From assembly GCA_900088475.1 (NCBI GenBank), contig FLMG01000447.1:1-15901 (forward strand): a DNA stretch of 15,901 nucleotides, given 5' to 3'. Made by a program: the position numbers and the translations under genes. Below the pieces are notes generated by a model that had not been told where the DNA came from, searched no databases, and saw only the letters and a list, made by a program, of their open reading frames with translations. Below, piece after piece: positions 10,201-15,901 of this stretch (the stretch's first letter is position 1; each line of letters opens with the position of its first letter). The stretch is from Hyphochytrium catenoides. Its lineage: Eukaryota; Sar; Hyphochytriomycetes; Hyphochytriales; Hyphochytriaceae.

Positions 10201-11938
10201 AAGAGTATCGCGGCTTTCCGAAGTGAGAACTATAGATGTTCCATGTTGGTTTGGGCCTCAACTCTATTCTCTATCACAATTTGTGTGGGGCTTCCGCTAT
10301 CCTGCTCGTGCATTACTCAACGGTGCTTATCTTTTCCTCGTTTGTGGCCAGTCCATCTTCAACGGCACTTCGTATCGGCCTATTATGGAATGGTCTAGAC
10401 AGAGAGAAGCCTTGACAGGACTTACAAGGCAGCCAAGGTAGGAGAAGGACATGAAAGGAAGGGAAGAAGTACACACTAAACTTTGGCGAGCAAGGCCTTG
10501 GCAGCCAGAGAGAGAGAGAGACAAAGAGAAGCAGAGGTAGGAGAGAATCCCGGAACTTAGCTGCCACTTCTCTCCACCGAACAGAGGATCTCCCGATGTG
10601 CTTCGCGCCTCCGATGCCGCAGAAGGAGGGATTCCTCAAGTAACTCCGCGTATCAGTGGTCATTTGCAACATGAAGCAAAGCAGAGCTCACCCAAGAGTA
10701 TGAATTTTCACTCGCCTTTGTTCTTAACGTCTTTTGATGTGTCTCGCCTGGCTTCCTTTCTATGGTATATCTTTACGTGTCCGTCTCGCAGTGACTAGGC
10801 TCACTTTTACAAGCCTGTCAACGGACTGTTATCTGATCGTCAGCGAGCTTTGCGTTGGTTACAACGCCTCTATACGTGCTTTCTTCCTACCAATTCACGA
10901 GGTCTTGGTGTCATTACTGCTGTATCCACTTCTGGGTATCTGCTTTCCCTTTCTTCCTGTGCAGCGCCAGCGCACTCACTTGCTTTGTACACATCAGGCT
11001 ATACTGACGGTGAAGAAGCCCTCGGCAAAGAACAGGACACAACGCTTGGGCATACTTCCTCTTTCATCCAAAACAGCATCAGTGCGGCTGGAGGCAAATC
11101 GAGAGAGAACACTCTCTTTTCTACTTCTTTCCCTCTCGCACTCACATCCTGCGGTCCTTCGTCACCCTCAGCTCTTACAAGGCCTTCTTCACTGAAGGCT
11201 GTTCTCCCTCCTTCCCCAAAGAAGGTAGTAGACTCCCCACCAAAGGAAGAAGGGATGGCGCGGAAAGGGTAAGAGCCGTGAATCGTTTACATCCTCTCTC
11301 TTTTTACGCTCTCGGGTTCATCCTATGCTATCGACTACGTTTGCTGTCGTCTTTTGATAGTAGGAGGAGGGGTTGTGGGTCCAGCCTTGGACCGCTCGAT
11401 ATCATTGCCCTCCTTCCCTACGCAGCGAGTGCGTTGACGGGATCTTATCTTCTCTTTCTACCGCCATCAATCTCTATTTTTTGTCGTTCCACCCAGAGCC
11501 TCTGACTGGCTACCTGTCTGTCCATCTCCGTCCGTCGCTTTATCTGTTGGTATCTGTGTCCGTCATGCTTAGCTACCCCATCTCCCTACTCCTTTGTCTG
11601 TTCATGCCCTCGCTTCGTTGGCAGTGTTTGGCCCATTGCGCCTGTTTGGCAACCTATGCCTTTGCCCCTGTCGTTGTCAATGCCGTCCGACCACCGCGAT
11701 GGTACCTCATCACCACCTGTTGCTCGTCAGTTCTGAGGAAGGATTGACTGTCCTTTTGTTCCTCGTCATGATTATACGCAGTCGCTAAGCCTTTTTACCT
11801 CTCCCCTCCTTCCCCTTGCTCGCCCTATGCTCTTGCCGTAGGGGATTTACAAAGCTTATGCTTCCCGTTTCGCCCTCCAAAGCGCCAAACAACAATAACA
11901 TGCCAGTGAGAAAGCCTAAGCAAGCCGGAGTTAGCTGA
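1253..11938 (+). CDS. Large 30-exon coiled-coil protein, family not recognised
   Basis: Exons: 1253-1399, 1615-1890, 2092-2212, 2460-2643, 2773-2863, 2968-3065, 3144-3267, 3567-3629, 3733-3756, 3834-3977, 4164-4281, 4432-4718, 4797-5129, 5437-6088, 6231-6529, 6732-6875, 7171-7506, 7714-7793, 8031-8223, 8298-8523, 8712-8767, 8924-9050, 9331-9435, 9634-9788, 10043-10222, 10352-10437, 10585-10639, 10799-11268, 11625-11729, 11842-11938. All introns are GT-AG and all phases agree, giving 1,791 residues with stop TGA at 11936-11938. Glu/Lys/Gln/Leu-rich heptad-like sequence fills residues of about 240-660, 950-1050, 1240-1315 and 1340-1520, with a disordered Ser/Pro linker between. There is no signal peptide, membrane span, motor or kinase motif, so I infer a cytoplasmic structural or scaffold role. 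Least certain are the start (ATG 1253, or ATG 1615 at the exon 2 boundary) and the donors of exons 21, 27 and 29. Confidence 0.8.
1588..1597 (+). promoter_or_regulatory. TATA-like sequence before the second candidate start
   Basis: TATAATTAAA lies 27 bases upstream of the ATG at 1615. In my model this is inside intron 1. If transcription instead began just after it, the protein would start MVQKVKFKPRG and exon 1 would be absent. The A/T island could equally be ordinary intron sequence near the branch point. Confidence 0.2.
2212..2220 (+). repeat. Left copy of a 9-base direct repeat flanking intron 3
   Basis: GGTCAGACT straddles the donor site of intron 3: the exon ends after the first G and GT begins at 2213. 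An identical copy sits at 2459-2467 across the acceptor. This is the arrangement expected when an intron is created by insertion with target-site duplication. Confidence 0.6.
2459..2467 (+). repeat. Right copy of the 9-base direct repeat flanking intron 3
   Basis: This is the second GGTCAGACT, crossing the AG|GT acceptor junction of intron 3. The first G is the last intron base and the following eight bases open exon 4. Both copies are followed closely by GAG. Confidence 0.6.
3268..3566 (+). other. Intron 7, unusually purine-rich
   Basis: This 299-base interval between exons 7 and 8 begins GTAAGAAG and ends CCCTCAG. Most of it is A/G-rich (AGAAG, GAGAGAGC, GAAGG), with only a short pyrimidine stretch before the acceptor. 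It contrasts with the CT-rich introns elsewhere in the gene. The two ends are convincing, but a small missed exon cannot be excluded. Confidence 0.6.
3733..3756 (+). other. 24-base microexon (exon 9)
   Basis: Eight codons (TAAREVED) lie between the acceptor CACCGCAG and the donor GTGAGG. Both flanking junctions are phase 0, so the exon can be included or skipped without changing the frame. Exons 8 and 10 read into each other in frame either way. Confidence 0.55.
4719..4796 (+). other. Intron 12, 78 bases and free of in-frame stops
   Basis: The interval has a good donor (CAGAAG|GTAAAG) and a CT-rich acceptor (TTTGTCCATCCAG). Read in frame from exon 12 it gives 26 codons without a stop and rejoins exon 13 in phase. 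Retention would insert a short Ser/Leu/His-rich loop into the coiled coil rather than truncate it. Confidence 0.6.
5207..5290 (+). repeat. CT-rich simple-sequence tract in intron 13
   Basis: CTCTCT/CGCTCG-type runs lie in the middle of the 307-base intron 5130-5436. Leu/Ser-rich ORFs on + and Arg/Glu-rich ORFs on - over this interval are repeat artefacts. The tract may act as an extended polypyrimidine region, although the acceptor used (CTAGAG before CTCATG) lies about 150 bases further on. Confidence 0.8.
5437..6529 (+). other. Central linker block (exons 14-15, residues about 671-987)
   Basis: The block opens with a short helix (RSVFEDLRGAVEAMERKAGE) and a basic helix with RYAANAIQLRSMVQKLR. 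It then becomes rich in Ser, Pro, Thr and Gln, typical of intrinsic disorder. Exon 15 contains an acidic patch (REDEDDDDFF) and then returns to helix (LLEDLKDEQREHVIQLAYAL). Exon 14 is the longest exon of the gene (652 bases). It ends in a G|GTGCGT donor with phase 1, which joins exon 15 correctly at TTAG|GTGGC. Confidence 0.7.
6732..10222 (+). other. Second coiled-coil block (exons 16-25, residues about 988-1521)
   Basis: Exon 16 (LKQAVETLEQAHGELDEDSE), exon 20 (MDELEQLEALAEKEVQEEGK), exon 23 (SLRKKVSGLQGQIADYERQL) and exons 24-25 (LERLQQRLNLVEERRAASFV) are clear amphipathic helices. Exons 17-19 hold less regular sequence, including a hydrophobic stretch in exon 17 (LSLLSFFLLRSLLEF) that may be a buried helix, and a small Gly/Tyr segment in exon 18 (GHYGGNDVLAYRQLDSG). 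Several exons join through split codons that only work with the stated splice sites, for example AG+T across intron 18 and G+CC across intron 20. The donor of exon 21 could also be the GTCTATG or GTGGTTC slightly before or after the one chosen; all keep the frame. Confidence 0.65.
10352..11938 (+). other. C-terminal block (exons 26-30, residues about 1522-1791)
   Basis: Exon 28 carries a basic helix (SDRQRALRWLQRLYT) and then Ser/Thr/Pro-rich sequence ending KKVVDSPPKEEGMARK before the strong donor GG|GTAAGAG at 11269. Without that splice the frame would stop at TAA 11270-11272. The phase-2 end joins T|GTT at 11625 to give a Pro/Met-rich stretch (VWPIAPVWQPMPLPLSLS). A CA|GTTCTG donor then joins G|GGA at 11842, ending with PVRKPKQAGVS and a TGA. 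An optional 63-base intron with CTTTCTTCCTGTGCAG may lie inside exon 28 (about 10903-10965); it is 3n and stop-free, so either form stays in frame. The donor of exon 27 (10640, GTAACT) was chosen because only phase 0 fits exon 28. Confidence 0.55.
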
Positions 11939-12401
11939 CCCTGCTGGACTCCTCTTGGCCAAGTAGAGAGAGCTCTACCCTGAAAGCACCATCGGCATGA
12001 TGAGCACGATGTTCATGGGCTTTGTAGAGGACAAGGGAAGCAAGAGAGGAGGATGTTACAGCTCAATAATTTATTGATTCAGTGAGTCATTTCATCAAAA
12101 AGCCTGCCGCTTTGGTGGGAGACAGAGTGAATAGTATGCTGATTGCCGTGCTACAAAGCTTCACGCTCAGATCTAGCATATGGTTTATAAAGCAGCTGCT
12201 ACTCATGTCCCAGTAATCCTACACGGAGAACGAGTCGAATGGTATACCTTCTGGCTTCAGAAAGAAGCCCTACGCGGAGGTAATGAGGCGGCTGTCTCTC
12301 TTCCACTGGCAGTGGCCAGGACGACAGCCGTTCATTACTCTTCATTATGCCCGTCTCCAATCCTGTCCCATTATAAGTTTTTTGTTCCTATGCTGCCGCT
12401 G
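11939..12401. other. Convergent intergenic region (3' flanks of two genes)
   Basis: The + gene stops at 11938 and the - gene stops at 12402, so both 3' untranslated regions should lie here. An 82-codon + strand ORF at 12180-12428 runs into the end of the - gene; it lacks splice support and has no recognisable motif, so I treat it as chance. Confidence 0.6.
12065..12075. terminator. Candidate bidirectional poly(A) signal
   Basis: The sequence AATAATTTATT reads AATAAT on + (12065-12070) and AATAAA on - (12075-12070). It lies about 127 bases after the + gene's stop codon and about 327 bases after the - gene's. AATAAA is the canonical eukaryotic poly(A) hexamer and AATAAT a weaker variant. Algae and oomycetes do not always rely on this hexamer, so the assignment is tentative. 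Confidence 0.35.
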
Positions 12402-14066
12402 TCATCCATCTTCCAGGCCCGACGATGACTGAGACGACGCCGAATCTCTAGAAGAGCTCTTCTTGAGAAAGTCTACTAACTTCAGGGTGGGATGTAAATG
12501 GTTGAAATGATCGAGGCAGGCACCGCCATATCGAGCCAACTTGCTGCACGCCAAGACCTGACAGCGCCGTCCTTCTCCGTGCTCATTACAATATCCTCCT
12601 CCTCTATCAACCTTCTGACAGCCTACATGCAGGCAGACACGGGTGCCACCATGTCGTGCACAGAAGTCACCCCTCTGTGTTCCTTTCACGCATCCTGGAT
12701 AAGTGCATCGCTTGCCGCCCCCATGAGCACGGCAAAAGCCCCCACCTTGACTGCTCTTCGTACACCCGTCGTAACGACAGCGCTCTCCACCGCCATGTGC
12801 CTTGCACTTTCCTCTGGACTGTGCAGACTTTTGGCAGCCTTCAAAGGAGCATCGCTTGCCGCCGCCGTGACTCATGCATAGCGTTCCACCTTGCACACTC
12901 TTCTCACAACCTTTGACACTGCAGCGCTTGCCGCCACCATGCGACTTACATAGGCCCCGCGACCGAACTTTCTTGTCACAGTCTGGCACCTTACATTTCC
13001 TTCCCTGACGAGCTCGGCGTGATGCCGCTTCCGATGGACCCCCTCCATCACTACTAAGGTCAAATGATGCACTCTTCCGCCTGTAGTCCCTGTGTATATC
13101 TTGCGAAGAGCCGTAGTCGCTCATGGATTGTCGAGGGTTATTCTGCTGCTCATATTTCGCTGTGTGTCGATGGAGATGAGCCTCAGTCAGCCTTCCCGTA
13201 GAATAAGAAGAAGAAGCTGCTGAGGCCGCAGAGGCCGCCGCATAAGCTCCATCTAGATGATCACCAGCCTAAGGGAGAAGGGCCAAAGATCAGAAATTGT
13301 TAACGGACGGAGAATAAATCTTAGTAGACCATCACAAAGGAACTTGTCATCGGGCTATTGGTCTGAGTTAGGGAGCGCCAAGGGCAACCTTAAGCAAAAA
13401 AAATTGTCCAACCTGCATTGCACATCTGCTTTTAGCCCACGCAGTGTCAGCTAGACCACGAGGGTAAAATGCTGGACCCCGAGGGGGAACATCGCCATGA
13501 TGATAGTATTGCAAAGCTTCCTGGGGCTGCTGATGCCTGTAGGGCCGTGGCGTGTAGTCCGGCATGCTGCCGCTGCCACCTGTGACGATGTAGTGAGGCT
13601 GCAGTGGCCTCCTCATTGCTGGCCAATCTCGGGGGTGTGCCTCCTGTGGATGATAGAGCGGCATCCTGGAGCCTATTGCCATATCTGCTCTCGGTCTCAC
13701 CTCCTGACGGTGCCCTCCTATAGTGTACGTGTGTGCCAGACAGTAGCCGCCTTTCTTGGCGGCCCTAGAGCAACCATCTGCGCAGCATTTCATAAACATG
13801 TGGCTGGCGCAAAAGATTGTACCGGGCACAGGGGATTGCGCACAACTATCGACTATACAGCTTGTCTCTTCACCATGGCTCGGCGGCAACGCACCGCATT
13901 CCAAACGATCTTCCGTCCCATCTTCAAATTTTATAAAGCCTCCCATAGCAGGTAGGGGTGACTGCTCTTCATGGCTCAAGCTCGCTGAATATTCACTTCG
14001 TGTTGAATGCACCCCTTCTCCTCTCCTGCCGCTCTGTCCCTGAGGATGCCCTAACCCAGCTCGCAT
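12402..14066 (-). CDS. Cys/His tandem-repeat protein (WRKY19-like zinc-finger type)
   Basis: Two exons, 14066-13413 and 13268-12402, are joined by a 144-base intron (CAATGCAG|GTTGGA to CCTTAG|GCTGG). Both junctions are phase 0, giving 506 residues. Upstream of the ATG there is an in-frame stop at 14087-14085; a later Met at residue 41 (MGGFIKFEDG) is an alternative start. Two divergent units lie at residues 70-89 (Cys-x4-Cys-x10-Cys-x2-His) and 94-112 (x4, x9, x2). A His/Pro/Tyr-rich and Ala/Ser-rich linker leads to seven tandem units at residues 310-472. The tail is Ser-rich and ends SSSGLEDG. Stramenopile genomes carry many such proteins, often labelled 'WRKY transcription factor 19-like', yet no WRKY motif is visible here. 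Zinc binding is inferred from the ligand spacing; nuclear or regulatory function is unproven. Confidence 0.85.
12507..12995 (-). repeat. Seven tandem 24-residue Cys/His units
   Basis: Each unit follows Cys-x4-Cys-x9-Cys-x2-His and most end in a Gly-rich linker such as HGGGKR. The first Cys of unit 1 and of unit 7 are exactly 144 residues apart, so the period is 24 without slippage. Middle units resemble each other most (CSVKGCEKSVQGGTLC and CSFEGCQKSAQSRGKC). The last unit has lost the Gly linker (CLDHFNHLH). DNA identity between units is modest, which points to an old expansion under protein-level selection. Confidence 0.9.
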
Positions 14067-14102
14067 CCTCCCCCTTGTTGCCCTTCACTCCGTCCTAGCA
14101 GA

Positions 14103-14219
14103 CTAGTCTTCTGTCAGCACGAGCTGCCGAAGATCAAACCACAGCCTATACAGCCCGAAGGTCCCGATGTGGACGGGCTCACGATGTAATCCTGCGAAGA
14201 TTGTATGCTCGATGTCCAT
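14103..14219 (-). other. Small ORF overlapping the preceding stop codon
   Basis: A 38-codon frame from ATG 14219 to TAG 14103 contains FAGLHREPVHIGTFGLYRLW. Its ATG overlaps the TGA that ends the neighbouring - strand gene model (TGATG). No acceptor precedes it in its own frame. It could be a misplaced exon of the upstream gene, a 5' exon of the Cys/His-repeat gene, or chance. Confidence 0.25.
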
Positions 14220-15384
14220 CAATTTTCAGTCGAGCCAGATAGGGCCAACTCGTCAATCCGTGGCCGCAGCTTTCTGGAAATAAACCAAGACAACAGAAGA
14301 GGACAAGGGAACGTTGTCCCGCCGAGAAGCAGCGGATTGGGAGTGAGAGACACTCCGCTTGACTTGAAAATATAATCTGTGACCACTTGGAGACGATCAG
14401 CCTCTGGAGAGGATAGAACTCTATGAATCCCAGATAATGCCTCCGGGCATGTGCATCAACGACTGACTGCTGCTGTATGAGAAAAAATTGAAAATGTCAA
14501 GAGAGGCCTGGAAACTCAGATTGGAAACTGCAGAAAGAGTTCGCTCTGAAATAAAGAGGTTTGCCCCAGATCTCTGGTCTGCAAAAACTACTCTGGTGCC
14601 ACGACTGGGTAGATGAGCCAGGAAGTCTTCTAATCTGTAGTCAAAGAAGTTGGTCGAAGCCCCTGTGTATCCTTCCACCGCCACCGCCGTCACACTAGCG
14701 ATGACCAAGTCCTAAGAGCCAAGATAGGCAAGGCGCTTCACTTCAGCGAGACAGCAAAGACGTCCCAGCAGCAGCGAAAGAGATGAGGACGGCTCCGTTC
14801 AGCGCAAAGAGCAGGATGAGAGAGGCCTTGCTTCTTGAACACCAATCCACGTAGAGCGCCGAGCTCTCCACATCACTTGAGTTGTTGCACTTAAAGGCAG
14901 AGACTAAGGACAGGACAGAGTCAAGAACGAAAGCTTAGGTGTACCAGCTGATCGGCAGAGGAATAGCGAAGGCAACGCCAGCCTCTCAATCAGCAGAGAA
15001 CTAAGCAGGAAATGCCAGCCTGGAGATAAGGGGGGGAAGTATAGAAAGGCGGGATGAAAGTAGAGGAAGAGGCGACGCAGAAAAAAAAGGAAGGTCACTA
15101 GAGCGTGCCTATCAACTTAGAGGAGCAAAGATTGGGCCGGACGAGCTCCCTTTAGTTTTGTTCCAAGCTCTTCCTTTTCTGCCACACTCCCTGCTCAAGC
15201 AGTTGCTCTTCCTTCTTGCTGTGGTGTGAATGACTGTCGTCTTTCGAAGAACAAGCTACGTATACCTTTAGCAAGCAGCAGAGGCGACGGAAGATGGACC
15301 CTGCACTAGTAAGGAAGAACAAGTGATAAGAGGAGTGCAGGGCGAGACTGTTGACACCGCCCCGTCCGTCCGTCAAGCTAATAT
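14219..15384 (-). CDS. Multi-exon membrane-protein gene, 5' part unresolved
   Basis: The last three exons join in phase: 14694-14592 (VAVEGYTGASTNFFDYRLED), 14472-14354 (HARRHYLGFIEFYPLQRLIV) and 14273-14219 (KLRPRIDELALSGSTEN, stop TGA 14221-14219). Their acceptors follow CT-rich runs read on the - strand (TTTTTTCTCATACAG, TTTATTTCCAG). Upstream, 14903-14753 encodes a Cys/Asn segment (CNNSSDVESSALYVDWC, with a possible N-glycosylation site) and then a likely membrane span (SLILLFALNGAVLISFAAAG). Earlier candidates are 15019-14945 and 15384-15266 (ends FRRLCCLLK|GTATAC). These need a 41-base intron and do not agree in phase with each other, so exons are missing or misplaced. Family unknown. 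It lies on the same strand as the Cys/His gene, about 150 bases upstream of its start. Confidence 0.4.
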
Positions 15385-15720
15385 CTACAGGAGAGGAGAA
15401 GACCTTCCTCCACCACCTCACGTTGCTTGCACCTGCCACTAGTGATCCTTTTTAATGCTTGTTAGCTGAAGGCTTTCTTCCTACTATGGCTTAGGATTAT
15501 GGCTTGGAAAGTAGCCGTCCTCCGTTCACGCAGAGGAAGAAGCTGTCGCAGCATGTAGCTAGAGATATCAGCAGCAGCGGCCCTCTCTTGCCTCCTTTGC
15601 TACTTCCATGAGTTAAACAAAAGCGGCGCGTTGTAGGAAAATGTGGGCAGGCAGAGGAGGGCGCCGCCCAACACGAGACGGCAGGTGGTCGGGCAGCTCG
15701 AGAAAGAGAAAGAGGCATAG
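15385..15720. other. Right flank without a supported exon
   Basis: This is the 5' side of the - strand membrane-protein candidate. A stop-free - strand stretch at about 15600-15497 contains a hydrophobic, Cys-containing segment (PLLLISLATCCDSFFLCVNG) that might be an early exon or signal peptide, but no consistent start or donor was found. No other structure is visible. Confidence 0.3.
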
Positions 15721-15855
15721 AGAGAGAGAGAGAAAGAGAGAGGGAGAGAAAGGAGAGGGAGAGAGTAGACAGAGAGTGAGAAAGACAGAGAGAAGATAGA
15801 GAGAGTCGACAGATAGAGACAGAGAAAGAAAAATGACGAAGAGAAAGAACAGGAC
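15719..15855. repeat. GA-rich simple-sequence tract at the right edge
   Basis: The + strand carries AGAGAG/GAAAGAG/GGGAGAG-type runs from about 15719, continuing in degenerate form toward 15855. The - strand Ser/Leu-rich ORFs here are repeat artefacts. It mirrors the tract at 810-1022, and both are purine-rich on the + strand. Confidence 0.85.
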
Positions 15856-15901
15856 AAAAAGATGGGCGAGCGTCTGTGATGAAGGCGCACAAAAAGGGAC
15901 A

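Noticed and set aside
10734-11195. Alternative + strand frame covering exon 28 (hydrophobic, Ser/Leu-rich)
   Set aside because: The other frame has a basic helix and a Lys/Pro-rich end that leads into a consensus GTAAGAG donor and matching downstream exons.
11373-11788. Overlapping + strand ORFs rich in Leu/Ser/Cys near the 3' end of the large gene
   Set aside because: Mostly intron 28 sequence. Only the frame with proper acceptor and phase (from 11625) was kept.
12498-12916. Long + strand ORFs opposite the Cys/His array
   Set aside because: They are antisense shadows of a repeat-encoding exon whose - strand reading is clearly a real protein.
14205-14375. 56-codon + strand ORF beginning MLDVHQFSVEPDRANSS
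   Set aside because: It looks protein-like but lies opposite the last exons and intron of the - strand gene, whose splice sites have proper pyrimidine tracts. No + strand splice partner was found.
14470-14614. + strand Lys/Arg/Glu-rich frame (MSREAWKLRLETAERVRSEI)
   Set aside because: It starts without a good acceptor and lies opposite a - strand exon/intron with better signals. Transcript data could reverse this choice.
1-15901. CRISPR arrays, insertion sequences, rRNA genes or bacterial-type operons
   Set aside because: No regularly spaced direct repeats, terminal inverted repeats with a transposase, or rRNA-like blocks were seen. Gene structure is eukaryotic throughout.

Overview
The window is nuclear DNA of a eukaryote. 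Genes are broken into many short exons separated by 74-356-base GT-AG introns, there are no bacterial-style operons, and simple GA/CT repeats are common. One gene encodes tandem Cys/His units ending in HGGGKRC-like linkers. Proteins of that kind, usually annotated as 'WRKY19-like' zinc-finger proteins, are typical of stramenopiles (oomycetes, brown algae, diatoms, eustigmatophytes). A stramenopile, probably an alga, is therefore the best guess; this is inference from one protein family.

Layout. Bases 1-484 hold short coding-like pieces that may be the 3' end of a gene entering from the left. Bases 485-1252 are a gene-poor flank with a GA-rich tract. Bases 1253-11938 (+) carry one large gene, which I rebuilt by hand as 30 exons. 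Every proposed junction is GT-AG, every reading phase agrees from one exon to the next, and the total is 5,376 coding bases, or 1,791 residues. The product is mostly coiled coil with a long Ser/Pro-rich disordered linker and a short basic, proline-rich tail. I do not recognise the family; it looks like a structural or scaffold protein.

Bases 11939-12401 separate this gene from a convergent one and contain an A/T element that could act as a poly(A) signal on both strands. Bases 12402-14066 (-) encode a two-exon, 506-residue Cys/His-repeat protein, with seven units at an exact 24-residue period plus two units near the N-terminus. Bases 14219 to about 15384 (-) hold a less certain multi-exon gene for a small membrane protein; its last exons join in phase but its 5' part is unresolved. 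The right edge is another GA-rich tract.

I see no sign that the genes act in one pathway. The most unusual structural features are an intron flanked by a perfect 9-base direct repeat (an introner-like signature), two strand-asymmetric classes of intron within one gene, a 24-base microexon, a stop-free intron of 3n length, and the Cys/His repeat array.
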